Assembly: GCF_039555335.1 (NCBI RefSeq)
Contig: NC_092640.1
Span: forward strand, 42,660,599 to 42,724,598
Direction of reading: 5' to 3'
Length of the DNA: 64,000 nt
Origin: Amphiura filiformis
Lineage: Eukaryota; Echinodermata; Ophiuroidea; Amphilepidida; Amphiuridae
Shown here: one piece after another, positions 34,480 through 46,553 of the stretch
How positions within the stretch are numbered: the first letter of the stretch is position 1
Layout: each line of letters starts with the position of its first letter
Translations under genes and position numbers: made by a program
The notes under the pieces: generated by a model
What the model saw: the letters and a program-made list of their open reading frames with translations, nothing else
The model's database searches: none
Told to the model about the DNA's origin: nothing

Positions 34480-35045
34480 ACAGAGGTTTATAAATACAAA
34501 TAATATGCAATATGTAAATAAGCTCATTAACATTCATAAATATGTAAATAAATAACATGACACAAAACTATACAGCACATCATCAGGCCACATATATATC
34601 CAATCCACATACCAAGTTTGAAGTTGATCTGCCTTTGTGATTAAACTGCAGAGTGGATTAATGAAATTGTAGGTAAATATGCAAATAAGCTCAATAATAT
34701 TTATAAATTTGCAAATAACATGACACAAAACAGCACGTCAGGCTACCATATCCAATCACCAAACCGAATTTGAAGTTGATTGGTTATTGCATTTAAGCTG
34801 CATAGTGGATTAATGTAAATGTAGGAAAAATATGCAAATATGCTCATTAATATTCATAAATATGCAAATACATGACACAAAACTATATAGCACATCAGGC
34901 TACCATATTCATTCACCAAACCAAATTTGAAGTTGATCGTTTATTGCATGTAAGCTGCAGAGTGGATTAATGTAAATATGCAAATAAGCTCATTAATATT
35001 CATAAATATGCACATAACATGACACAAAACTATAGAGCACATCAG
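34480..35045. repeat. Tandem repeat of ~170-180 bp in intron 1 of kelch gene A
   Basis: About three and a half copies built on atatgcaaataagctcatta, catgacacaaaactat, cacatcaggctaccatat, caaaccaaatttgaagttga and gctgcagagtggattaatg. Confidence 0.7.
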
Positions 35046-35478
35046 GCCATAAAAATATCGGACGAGCCAACGGCGAGTTCGCTATTTGTATGACGAATCC
35101 GATATGTTATGGTATCATGCGAAATAAGCCATCCAATATTATCATTAGGTTTTCTTAACTCCTAATTATAACCCTGAAAACATAATAATGAAGTTGATCG
35201 GTTATTGCGTTGGAGCTGCAGTGTATTAATGAATTTGCTTCCACTCGGACAGCCAAGCAAAGAAACAAACAACCAAACAAACAACCATTTGAATGATAAC
35301 ATTAACATAAGCCGCACACAAGATCCAAAGTGGGAAGACATTTTTGGCCTGTCAATTGTGTGTGGGGGCAAGAGAATTTTTTATATCCAAACCATTTAAG
35401 GTTTGCAAATTGAAAAAACTAGAAACGCAAGGCGTTGATTGGGATGCCTCCACCATGTAGCAATTGGATGGTTTGAAC

Positions 35479-35597
35479 CCAATGCACTAATTTATTCATC
35501 AAGCTATGAGTTTTAAAATATTGGACGAGACGTACGTAGTCGAGTCCAATATTTTTAAACTCATAGCGAGACCAATAAATTTTGTATTGGGTGAAAA
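35479..35597. repeat. Imperfect ~120-bp palindrome in intron 1 of kelch gene A
   Basis: The arms gctatgagttttaaaatatt with ggac, and gtccaatatttttaaactca with tagc, enclose gagacgtacgtagtcga. The outer parts (cccaatgcactaatttatt and aataaattttgtattggg) also pair. It would fold into a long hairpin. Confidence 0.7.
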
Positions 35598-35639
35598 AAA
35601 AACATCAAATTTGATCATTATTATGTTTTCAGAATCCTT

Positions 35640-35850
35640 TCTTTGTCAAAAACGTCAAAAATTTGGTCAAAATATGATTTTTGGTCAAAAATGTGATTTT
35701 ATGATAAAAATGTGACTTTGGGTAAAAAAATGTGGATTTTGGTCAAAATTGTGATTTTTGGTCAAAATTGTAATTTTTGGTCAAAAATGTGATTTTTGGT
35801 CAAAATAAGATTTTTTGTCAAAATGAGATTTTAGGGTCAAAAATTTTAAA
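35640..35850. repeat. Minisatellite in intron 1 of kelch gene A
   Basis: About eight to nine copies of ggtcaaaaatgtgatttt and variants, period roughly 20 bp. Confidence 0.7.
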
Positions 35851-36112
35851 GCTTATGATATATATTTTTTAAACACGAAATCAAACTAAATTGACCGGAG
35901 GCCGACTTTACGGCTGATTCGTAGCACTTCCAGTCACAAATCTAAAAATAAAAAAAATTTGAAAAGGACTGACCCTGATTTTGGACAATTTTGGGTCGGT
36001 CGGTGCATTTAGGGCAAGCAATCAAATTTTTTTTTTGGCCTTATGTGATTGGGCACATTAATTTCATTATAGAGTGAATTAAAATAAAAACTGAACTCAA
36101 ATAATTACTTAC

Positions 36113-36244
36113 CTTTAAGACATCAGACAAAGACATTTCACACTCGTATTCAGACTCCACGCCCACATCAGTTTCCGATTCAGACCCGGATTCAGACCCG
36201 GATTCAGACTCATCCGAAGCCGCATCTGTCTCGGACTCCGACAT
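36113..36244 (-). CDS. BTB-BACK-kelch gene A, exon 1 (start codon and acidic head)
   Basis: ATG at 36242-36244 opens 44 codons ending LSDVLK before the donor AAG/GTAAGT (36113), phase 0. An in-frame TGA lies 24 nt upstream of the ATG, so this start is well supported; a preceding in-frame GTG is unlikely to be used. The head is acidic and Ser/Glu-rich (SESE, ESGSESGSESE). Upstream, tttattttacag at about 36315 suggests the exon begins with a short 5' UTR after another intron. With exons 2-4 the protein is 655 or 663 residues, slightly longer than common KLHL proteins. Confidence 0.8.
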
Positions 36245-36376
36245 CACTGGGAAATTGGCAGAGACTCGGATTCAGACACCAGGGACTTGGTGGACTCGAC
36301 TACAGCATGCAGCACTGTAAAATAAATTAACATAAAGATGATATAATTTTAAAATGCATATCATATATCTAATATA

Positions 36377-37122
36377 TACTGCACCAAAAAAGTATCCTTA
36401 CACTTGGAAATATGGAAAAATAATCACTATTTCAAAACTGAACCATATTGGGGTAAATTTCGAGGGTTGACAAACATACAGAAGGCCTTAACTCACTTTT
36501 GGCCATTTTGAGATTTTGGTACCAAAATAATATGTAATACAACAGATTCTTAAAATCATAAAGCCTTACCTCAATTCAACTTCCTATTGCATCTATAGCA
36601 CAATAAATACTTGCAAAATATTATTTTACTCATTTTTCTCAAAAAGGCACTTTTTGAGTTAAAGCCTTCTGTTTGTCAACCCTCGATTTGTTTTTCAACA
36701 TATGCGCTATCTAATCCTGCACATTATGACACCACATTGAATCCAATGTGACCTCAAGAAGTAAAGTTACAAGCAATTGAATAGACGAAGATCCAGTTAC
36801 AAAGCGCAAAAAGTTTCCAACAAGTGCAACAAAGAGACAACACAGTTTCTTCAATGAAGCTTTATTTAAAGCAATTTTTATTTCAGTTTTTACTTCTCTG
36901 TACTTTTCATAACTTTCATTTTATTTGTCAGCTCCTTTGTTTCAGTTTTCTTTTGTTCCTTTGTTTTAAATTAAAGGCACACAAAAAATATAGCCATCAC
37001 TCTCAAACCAGTCTGTGGAGTTTGGCCAGTTTGTCACTTCTAAAATTTACCCCAATATGGTTCAGTTTTGAAATTGTTGATTATTTTCCCAAGATAAAAG
37101 GATACTTTTTTTGGCGCAGCAT
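36377..37122. mobile_element. Palindromic MITE with CTGC(A/G)CCAAAAAAGTATCC ends, itself interrupted
   Basis: The left end ctgcaccaaaaaagtatcct and the complement of the right end agree, then continue through accatattggggtaaatt. The left arm goes on with cgagggttgacaaacatac, whose partner lies at about 36640-36690 instead of next to the outer right arm. The right arm therefore appears split by about 350 bp (36690-37040). The flanks are TA-rich; TA target is possible. Confidence 0.65.
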
Positions 37123-37703
37123 ATAATCACAAATATTGGGAAAAAGTTTTTCCACCTTTTGGTCAAATCATATCTTCCCACAACAGATCAGTTTAATGAA
37201 ATGGGAACCGAAACGTGATTTCAACCCCCACACCTTGTAACTGTAACAATTGTCCATTAGAAAAATAATTGCCTTACTTCTTTCGTTATCTACCAGGCTA
37301 CAGTCACACAGCAAGACACCAACCTGGACGAGACATATACGTTGACAGAGAATATAATACTTTCAAATCCTGTTTTAATGGCCAACTTCAGGAACAGTCA
37401 TAATTAGTACGAGGAACCCATACCGTACGTAGCTCTGCTACAGTAGTACGTAACGAAAATGTCATACCGATAAATGACACATCTGTTTTGCCCGTTTTTT
37501 TTAAGTTTGCCGTGCGAACTAGTCATAATAGACATGCCACAACTCTATCAAGTGGAAAGTGCTAAATAGGTATATACATGTACTCCACATCTGGCAAACT
37601 TTGCAACCTGTACATGGAGGACAAATATTTCATCGTACACAGACCTGAATTATCATCATTTAAAAACAAAAGAAATGAACCCATGAGTGCTTGCTGACAG
37701 GAA
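37123..37703. other. Intergenic
   Basis: No gene or clear repeat is recognised; AT-rich, ordinary composition. Confidence 0.4.
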
Positions 37704-37894
37704 CAGTGTTCGAAATTTTGGTTGTCTGTTTGCCCGGGACAACTAAAAAAGTCACCGGACAACCAAAAATACTGATTCGGTTGTCCGCCGGACAAAGTAG
37801 GCCTACGGACAACCAAAAACTTAGACGGACAACCAGAAATTGTAATCTGGTTGTCCGTGGGACAACCATTTATTTTTCCTAAATTCGAACACTG
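37704..37894. mobile_element. hAT-type MITE with 8-bp target-site duplication GACAGGAA
   Basis: GACAGGAA is present at 37696-37703 and 37895-37902. The element begins CAGTGTTCGAAATTTTGG and ends with the inverted ttcgaacactg. An 8-bp duplication and CAG(T/G)G-like ends are hallmarks of hAT elements. The interior repeats cggacaaccaaaaa in several orientations. Confidence 0.85.
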
Positions 37895-38310
37895 GACAGG
37901 AACAAACACTTATTATGCAATTATAACAAATGTTTCTTTAACATCCTGTTTAATGTTTCTTTAAAAACATCCAGTAAAAATGGACATTATTGATCAAGTG
38001 ACTGTTTATGTTACAGGTATTTCTTATAATCCCTATCATCTAATTGCACCATTGAGATCAAAATTGCACTTAGTATCTGAAATGTCAAGTAGCCAGTCAT
38101 TCAGTCAAGCATTTTTATGGTACTCTATTGAGTATTGACTCATCATACAGCATGTCCCAAATAAAACCAGAACTCTCATTGTGCCCTCTTTTTCTCCTAT
38201 TTCTGAAAAGTTGATATTTTGGTGTGTAAAGAAACCTTTATTCGTTAGCTTTTAAACCAAAACAATTATTTAAATTTTTGAAGATATACCCTTTTAAAGA
38301 AATGTACCTG

Positions 38311-38988
38311 TTTTTCACTCTGTCCATGGATGAGGTTTGGCTACATCAAAGATTAAAATGAAACACACGGTTATTGACATGGAAGGATACAATTAGGCTT
38401 TGGAATGCATTCACTATGAGCGAGGAACACTGCGGTCAGCTACACTCCAACATCTTCGCAAAGTTTTACTGTTGCATTCGCAAGTACGTGTATCTGGTGG
38501 ACAAGGAGGGTATGCAACGCAATTGATGCATTGAGGACTAGGGCTGAAACCTGTATTCGTCAAGGAGGCAAAGGCAACCAGGTAGAGGGCACAGCACCAC
38601 AGTGAACTCACTTTAGAAGAACCAAAGATAAACCAAACTGCCCTTTCCAGGAGGGCTATACCTTTTACCCCAAAAGAGAAATGACTAAATATTGTAAATA
38701 AAAAAAAGGTAAGAAACAACAAAATAGGAAAGTAAGTTATATAATAAAATAAAATGGCATAAATAACCAAGAAAAAATAAGTAATTACCGGTACAAGTGT
38801 AGCATGAGAAGTCACATCCCACATCCATTTTGCCGACAAGTTATATAGCCCATTAAGCCCACCAGTAAAGCCATTCCCTATATAAAGTTTGTTATTTTAT
38901 AAAGTTATCATTGATATCCATGCATGGTATGTGTACTCCTTTTCAATCTATAAAGTAGCCAAACCTCTTTCGTGGACAGAGTGAAAAT
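38311..38988. repeat. Inverted repeat enclosing a Cys-rich open frame
   Basis: The left arm 38311-38346 (tttttcactctgtccatgga with gaggtttggctac) is matched by the right arm 38955-38988 (gtagccaaacctc with cgtggacagagtgaaaa). It may be the ends of a non-autonomous element. Confidence 0.5.
38412..38618 (-). CDS. Possible exon of a small secreted Cys-rich peptide (uncertain)
   Basis: After a good-looking acceptor (ttggttcttctaaag, near 38619-38633) the frame reads a hydrophobic SLWCCALYLVAFASL, then QCINCVAYPPCPPD and TCECNSKTLRRCW with six cysteines, ending SVPRS and a stop. The layout resembles a signal peptide plus a short Cys-rich domain, but there is no start Met in this frame after the acceptor and no upstream exon was identified. 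It lies inside an inverted repeat. Treat it as a hypothesis. Confidence 0.2.
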
Positions 38989-39596
38989 GGGTTCTTATTT
39001 TTTTCCCGAAAATAGCTCAATTTCGCCTCACTGTAGCCAAAACTGTTTGAAAAATTTTGAAATAATTTCGGGGTGTAAAACTACAACAATTTGTGGTACA
39101 TTTGGGTGAAAATTTTGACATTTGGTATATTGATGGGTCCAAATTTCTGGCAAAATTGTTACATTGATGGGTCCATTTTCAAATTCTTAGCAGTAGCAGC
39201 CCTACCCAAACCAAACTTCGAGTACCCCTGATATATAGTACAAGGAGAAGTGGTAACTTTATGTATGCAATAACTTTAAATTATACCCTCAAAATATCAA
39301 ATCATCAAGTACTGCACTAAAGTACTTCGTTATTTTATTTATATCACTGTTCACTCAATTTACAATACTATACGGTATACATCATGGGCACTTTTTCTTT
39401 GTACGCCCATTTCCTTTTTAAAGGAATTTTTTATTCATGTTCCCTTCAAGGATACTTTGCACTTAGTTTCAGGCTAAAGGTTGACTTTTTCACATGCAAA
39501 AGTCCGAGCTTAAGCCCAATTGGGCCCATGTTAACATTTGACTTTTGGCCTGGGGACATGAGGTTGACTTTTTCCATATTTTGTCCCCTCATATCA
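38989..39596. other. Intergenic repeat-like DNA
   Basis: The part 39110-39235 (tttggtatattgatgggtcc, cctacccaaaccaaacttcg, agtaccc) matches 33360-33600, a dispersed repeat. No gene. Confidence 0.4.
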
Positions 39597-41400
39597 TGGA
39601 TACTTATGGGTCAGTCCATGTCGAAACAGATTGAGTGTACACCCACCCTCTTGGATTTTGCTCTCCTTTGGCTCAGGGGTACCTTTCATGGATCCCTAGG
39701 TGAGGTCACAAGAAAAAATTCAAATTCCATTTCGCTTTGCGAATGGCGGGCAATCAAAGTTTGGCGACCTCAACCAAAATTGTGAATTTAAGGGGTCCAA
39801 ATGACAAAGTGCTCTCTTTGAGGGGAACTTTCTTCTTAATTGAATCAGTTGTGATCCTCTTTTTGAATGTGGTCACTCACTGGCTGTGTCTGAAATACCT
39901 AATGCCAAAAAGATAGATTTCGAATTTCGTTGGGATTTCAGAGGGGTCAAAATCAGCACTTCGTACTGTTCAATCAAATTATCTTGATTTTGAAGGACCC
40001 ATGATAATGTCACAGTGCACTTATAGGTCCTAATTATGTTCAGAATGGATTAACCATATGCCAATGTCTATGAGCAATTCACAAAAAGAGAAATTTCTAG
40101 ACCCCTACAGAATTTTAGGCCACCCCTAAAGTGGTTCAGCCACAAATGGCACTTAAAGTCGGCAAATTTTGACCCCTAATAACTTTAGGTGTACACCAGA
40201 TATGAATTTCTAGTCTTTTGCATCTGAAAGAATGTAGTTTAATGTTACTAGGAACATAAGATTTGTTTTGTATTTTTGTGTTTTAGTATTAAGTTGACGC
40301 TTTCAAAAATAGTCATTTTTGCCTAATATACCATGCATACAGGATACGGTACAAAATGCCAATTTTAGTATGATATTTTTTTATATTTTTGATCACTTTA
40401 TAGCCATTTGTATTATTTATCCTGATATTTCAAGTTGCTCTTGAGTCAAGTAATAAGAAAAAACTACTTTCTAATCCTCTGTATGGATTTTTAAGGGGGT
40501 CAAAAATGCCCTTCCTGGCAACGATGCACATGCAAAGTACAGGTTATGGGGGTCAAATTTCCATAATGCTCCCAATTATGTCAAGTAATATATCAAATTA
40601 CTCAGTATGGTCATGAGGATTCCAAAATGTATAGTTTGTTATGTGTCAGACCTTTCAGGAGGGCGCTATGATTAAAAATGTTCATAGGTCAACGACCTTT
40701 TGAAAGTATCAAAACACAAAAATACAAAACAAATCTTATGTTCCTAGTAACATTAGACTACATTCTTTCAGATGCAAAAGACTAGAAATTCATATCTGGT
40801 GTACACCTAAAGTTATTAGGTGTCAAAATTTGCCGATTTTAAGCGCCATTTGTGGCTGAACCACTTTAGGGGGCCTAAAATTCTGTAGGGGTCTAGAAAT
40901 TTCTCTTTTTGAATTGCTCATAGACATTGGCACATGGTTAATCCATTCTGAACATAATTAGGACCTATAAGTGCACTGTGGCATTATCATGGGTCCTTCA
41001 AAATCAAAGATAATTTGATTGAACAGTATGAAGTGCTGATTTTGCCCCCCTCTGAAATCCCAACGAAAGTCCGAAATCAATCTTTTTTGGCATTAGGCAT
41101 TTCAGACACAGCCAGTGAGTGACCACATTCAAAAAGAGGGTCACAACTGATTTAATTAAGAAGAAAATGCCTCTCAAAGAGAGCGCTTTGTCATTTGGAC
41201 ACCTTAAATTCCCAATTTTGGTCAAGGTCGCCAAACTTAGATGGCCCGCCATTCGAAACGAAATTGAATTTGAATTTTTTTCTTGTGACCTCACCTAGGG
41301 GTCCATGAAAGGTACCCCTGAGCCAAAGGAGAGCATAATCCAAGAGGGTGGGTGTACACTCAGTCTGTTTTGACATGGACTGACCCTTATACTTAGGGGC
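39597..41400. repeat. 1.8-kb imperfect palindrome with ~700-bp arms
   Basis: The left arm (about 39597-40300) and right arm (about 40690-41400) are inverted copies. Matching pairs include gggtcagtccatgtc/gacatggactgaccc, ggtacctttcatgg/ccatgaaaggtacc, cataagatttgttttgtatt/aatacaaaacaaatcttatg and gccaatgtctatgagcaatt/aattgctcatagacattggc. The loop is about 390 bp. No convincing ORF; the 133- and 96-aa frames are opposite translations of the same arms. Confidence 0.8.
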
Positions 41401-42561
41401 TGTGCAAGCCCCTCCCCGGGATAAAATGTCAAAATCGCTCCCCCCATCTCGGCCTGGTCTATATGCGACACGATCTGGTCCATGGGGGCCTCAGGGGGGG
41501 GGGGGATGGCAAAGGCGGCAAATTTGAAACTGAAATAAAGGTAAAAATATGGAGTAAAATACAATGAAATACATAAGAAACTAGAGGCAAATGGTGGTCA
41601 TAGACCACAAACCTAGCTGGGGCATGTTGGTGTTGTGGAGGTATCTGACCCCTGCAAAATGTTCCAAAAATGTTCCCCTGTGATGAGGTTTGTTGTCACC
41701 GAGTTTTGAGTCCTGTACTCCTCACAGATGTCCAGAAAATGCAATTCTAAGATTTGACCCAGATGACCTTTGACCAGACACCTGCAAGATGTTCCATAAT
41801 TCACCCCTGGTCATGAGTTGTCACCGAGTTTGAGCCCTGTACCTCTTACAGATGTCCAGATAACGCAATTCTAAGATTTGGCCCCAGAATGATGTCTTTT
41901 GAGCTGACCCGTGCAAAATGTTCCAATATGTTCCACAGGTCATGAGGTTGTCACCGAGATTGAGCCCGTACTTCACAGATGTCCAGATATTGAAATTCAA
42001 GGTTTGACCCCAGCTGACCTTTGACCTGCCCCCTGCAAAATGTTCCAACATGTTCCCTGGTCATGAGGTTGTCGCCGAGATTGAGCCCCGTCCCCTTACA
42101 GATGTCCAGATATTGAATTCGAAGATTTGACCCCAGCTGACCTTTGACCTGATCCATGCAAAATATTCCAAAATGTTACTCTTCTCATCAAGTTTATTGT
42201 CACTGCGTTTGAGCTCCGTATCCCCTACATATTGCCAGAAAATGCAGCAATTCTAAGATTTGACATGACCCCTGCAAAATGTCCCCTGGTTGTGAGGTTT
42301 GTTGTCACTGAGTTTGAGCCCCATAAATACCCCTTAGGGGGCTATTATTTTCTTTGGAAGGAGGATCACAAATATACAGGGGTCATACATTTTCGGAAAG
42401 AAAAATACGGAGGGGGCATAATACTTTTGATGACCAAAATGTAGGAGTCACAAGATGACCACAGATAGTGTGTTTATTTTATTCAAAACTAGCGGGAGCT
42501 AGTAGAGTAAACAGGAGCAGTTAGTAAACGGTTCAAGATGTTGAACGGTGATGATAAACAT

Positions 42562-43245
42562 CCCAGCAAACACAAAACGTAAACGCTTTTAAATAAGTTA
42601 TATTTTGGCTTTTGGTTTAGGTAAAAACGTTTTAATAACATTAAAATGTCGGGTTATATAAAGGTCATGATAACGTTTTAAAACGTTTTGTATGAAAACA
42701 CACTACAACAATATTTTTAAATGTTTTCAAAAATGTTATTGTAAACTATTTTTGCAAACATTTTTGCCAAATATTGTGTCAATACTAAAATAACATTATG
42801 TTAAAATATTTGAACCCAAAAAACACAAAAATGTTCTTCAAATGTTTTTTTCAAAACCTTTCAATAACATTTAAATGTCGGGTTATATAAAGGTCATGAA
42901 AATGTTTTTAAAACGTTTTTGAAAATATTTTGGGCAAACATTTTTCGCAAAATATTTTTTCAACCCCAAAATAACATTCTGTTTAGAATGTTTGTATCAA
43001 GTTTTCAAGAATGTTTTTGGAATGTTATTAAAATGTTTTTATACCCTTTATATAACCCGACATTTAAATGTTTTTTGTAAAACATTTTTGTTTGCTGAAC
43101 AGTAGAATATCATAAAATGTTTTTTAAGGTTATGAAAACGTTTTATAACCTTAATATACCCTTTATATAACCCGACATTTAGACATTTAAACGTTTTCTG
43201 ACAACCTTTTGCGAATGATGTCGAAAACATTTTGTGTTTGCTGGG
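42562..43245. mobile_element. MITE with CCCAGCAAACAC ends (copy 2, inverted relative to copy 1)
   Basis: The same ends as 25296-25985, flanked by AT on both sides. 684 bp, reverse complement of copy 1 through most of its length (gtcgggttatataaaggtca, aaaacgttttgtatgaaaac). Confidence 0.75.
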
Positions 43246-44270
43246 ATTGTGTCTTGGACTAAAACATGAATAGGAATTATTATTATTACCCAGGTATAAT
43301 TCTGGTTTACCCTGTGCACCCTGTGTTTTAGGGTTTGGTTAGGGGATGTCATTTTCTTCGTCCGGGTGGGGGGTCGGTGACCGGAGTAAAATTTTATGAC
43401 CCTCCTATTATGGGCACAATCTTTTTTAGACCCCCCTATGTTGGGTCGAAAATTTTTATGTAATGGTCATGATAACGTTTTTAAAACGTTTTGTATGAAA
43501 ACACACTACAACAATATTTTTAAATGTTTTCAAAAATGTTATTGTAAACTATTTTTGCAAACATTTTTGCCAAATATTGTGTCAATACTAAAATAACATT
43601 ATGTTAAAATATTTGAACCCAGGAAACACAAAATGTTCTTAAAATGTTTTTTCAAAACCTTTCAATAACATTTAAATGTCGGGTTATATAAAGGTCAAGA
43701 AAATGTTTTTAAAACGTTTTTGAAAATATTTTGGGCAAACATTTTTCGCAAAATATTTTTTCAACCCCAAAATAACATTCTGTTTAGAATGTTTGTATCA
43801 AGTTTTCAAGAATGTTTTTGGAATGTTATTAAAATGTTTTTATACCCTTTATATAACCCGACATTTAAATGTTTTTTGTAAAACATTTTTGTTTGCTGAA
43901 CAGTAGAATATCATAAAATGTTTTTTAAGGTTATGAAAACGTTTTATAACCTTAATATACCCTTTATATAACCCGACATTTAAACGTTTTCTGACAACCT
44001 TTTATAACCTTTTGCGAATGATGTCGAAAACATTTTGTGTTTGGTGGGATTGTGTCTTGGACTAAAATATGAATAGGAATTATTATTATTACCCAGGTAT
44101 GATTCTGGTTTACCCTGTGCACCCTGTGTTTTAGGGTTTGGTTAGGGGGATGTCATTTTCTTCGTCGGGTGGGGGGTCGGTGACCGGAGTAAACATTTTT
44201 ATGACCCTCCTATTATGGGCACAATCTTTTTTAGACCCCCCTATGTTGGGTCGAAAATTTTATGACCCCC
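42660..44270. repeat. Tandem duplication of ~805 bp covering most of the MITE and its right flank
   Basis: ggtcatgataacgtttt recurs at about 42663 and 43464, aggaattattattattaccc at about 43272 and 44072, and the ggggggtcggtgaccggagtaaa block at about 43367 and 44171. The second copy lacks the left MITE end, so the duplication followed MITE insertion. Confidence 0.8.
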
Positions 44271-44626
44271 CACCCACTTCCACCTACACAGACTAAAGAC
44301 AAATTATTAATTGCGGAACAAAGGCGAGGAGCGATCAAAACTTTAGAGCAAAGAAAGTGTGTGGAGTGCGTTAAAATTTAATTGTGTGTGTAAGGAAGGC
44401 GCTATATGCATAAAATATCTGCATTATATAATGAAAGATTGTGTGCAAGAATACATGCACAGCGCCAGTGAAAAGTTTGAGTCACCAGCCCTTAATAATT
44501 CTATACCCCCTATTTTGGGTGTTGAAAAATTATAACCCCTATAATTGGTCTAAAATTCTATGACCCCACTCCCAGTATATTCATGACCCCCTTCCAAAGA
44601 AAAAAAATGACAGCCCCTTATAATTT

Positions 44627-44730
44627 AAATTTAAATTAGGGTTAGGATTAGGGTTAGGTTTATAAACGGTGAGGATTAGGGTTAGGGTTATAATTGGGGT
44701 TGCTTAGGGTTAGGGTTATACTTGTGCAGG
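44627..44730 (+). repeat. Interstitial telomere-like repeat
   Basis: Short runs of the metazoan telomeric unit, (TTAGGG)n-type: ttagggttaggattaggg, gattagggttagggttat and gcttagggttagggtta. Degenerate and internal, not a chromosome end. Confidence 0.75.
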
Positions 44731-46553
44731 GTCTACCAGAATTATTCCAATACCCATGAATAGTCCTGTAACTATCACTATAGAATTAAATTAATTAAAC
44801 TATGATCAGTCTTACCTTGTTAGTACTAGCTAGTATTTCTCATTCAAGATCACCATGATTACAGAAAACAGCAAATGGGTGATAACCATGATAACAATAA
44901 AATGTACTGGTACCATTAACTCACAGATTATAAACATTTATCCACAGATTATAGAAGGCATTTTATCATACCACGATGCACTAACCAATTCATCTAACAC
45001 TGAAACCTTTTAGAAATGCAGTTTTAACTTGTTGTAGGGCATAAGGTTGTGCAATAAAAATTATTTACAATATTACTTGTATACCATGACCAATTGACCC
45101 CTAAAACAGCTCAAATGTTACAGTCCATGACATATATACTACATCAAATGTAATGTGGCACCACAATAGTGCTGCCAGCGCACAGTATAATACCCAGTGG
45201 TATCATGAAGGGTACCTGCACTTCTTTTACAGTTACCAATTACTAGACTTTTAAAGGCTTTTATACTATTTTCCCCAACTTCATAAACAAACAAAAAAGG
45301 TAGGAAAACAAATGAATTCATATCCCGCATTCATGTAGGTCTATTCCATTTGCAAGCTATTTTTGTGTTAGCATAATCTTAAACCATGTTTAATTTCTAG
45401 GAACTGGGATTCAAATATATATTAATGCAAGATGTTTTTAATCAAACAAAATAAGATACATACTCTAAGATATAAGTATAAAACAAAAAACCCTAACATC
45501 AGAAGACAAGAAAATCCCCAACAATCATTTACTTAAGCAAAACATAGAGCCTGTAAACAAATGCTAGCTAGAGTTTGATATTAACTGCCATGATAATGGC
45601 ACTGAAAGAATTAAAGTTCCTACTGCAAAGGAAGCACATCTGATAGTTTCATATACCGGTACTAACATTGGAATTACTAATCAAGCCAAAAACACATTCA
45701 TTACAAAGAAAGAGGCCAGAGAACACTTTCATTAATACAAAGAAAGAGGTCGGACATATAACCATACAGAAATCAATGCTAAACATTTTAAAGCCTGGCT
45801 CATTAATCCCCTGTTTCCAAACATACCACCAAAGTCTGTAAAATACGGTGCAAAATCAAAATCAAAAGATAAGCCAGAGCCTAATACTAGTACTTTTAAT
45901 AGTAAACATAATATTAAACCCATAAATTTATACTACAATTACTGTTAAGGAGTGCCTTTAACACACCTGCATGGTTCATATCAAAAATCAAATTTCTATT
46001 AAAAAAGCCTATATAAATATGCCATTACTGCTTATTTCCACTGCATTGACATTCAACCTTAAAGAAAACCTTTGGCTTTGCAATCACCTAAAGTTATTCA
46101 CTTTGTTCATGTGCCCATATGCCATTATTTCAACTATTGCTTCCTACACAAACTACTGTCACTATTATCCAAGTTTTCTGCAACAACCTTTCAATTCCAA
46201 CTAACTACATCCAAAATCATATTAGCCATCAATCCTCCCACACATACATTCCCTGGGCTTGCAGAAAAACAACAGGTCATTAATTACCTTTTCAACTAAT
46301 TAAGTGCCTTAGGTTAAATAACAAATTACAGTAACAAACTAACAAACACATTCATTCCTTTAGAAAAACAATGATTCAAAAAGACCAAACCATATCTTCA
46401 CTAGTCAAATAATTCTTACATAGCATCAAGTCAGGGTTTCATACTCAAAGGGTAACAAAAAAAAACATGTGCATTTTCACTTTGTTGCCAGCGGAAGAAA
46501 AGCGGAAGATTACAGTGGTTTGTTGCCAGCGGAAGAACCCGAACGATTACAAT
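44731..46553. other. AT-rich DNA, no gene recognised
   Basis: No long frame and no clear repeats apart from a doubled gttgccagcggaagaa at about 46481 and 46522. It may be interior of the minus-strand Helentron-like element. Confidence 0.4.

Larger units (their letters stand above)
26430..36244. repeat. Segmental duplication, copy A
   Basis: Collinear similarity to 51365-64000. Landmarks are gttgattttgggtctaaa and the gcagtgg(t/c)gtagcgaggggg block at its left edge, tagagctgagtacttcaag (27516 and 52035), atgactgcgcatcagttg (28053 and 53041), the kelch 3' UTR (29760-29860) and the kelch exons. The two copies are direct repeats about 25-29 kb apart. Confidence 0.8.

Noticed and set aside
39384..41564. 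89-133 aa frames in the 39-41 kb region
   Set aside because: The 133- and 96-aa frames are versions of the same palindrome arms on opposite strands; similarity reflects the inverted repeat, not coding conservation.
44627..44730. True telomere or chromosome end
   Set aside because: Short, degenerate and embedded between ordinary sequence on both sides.
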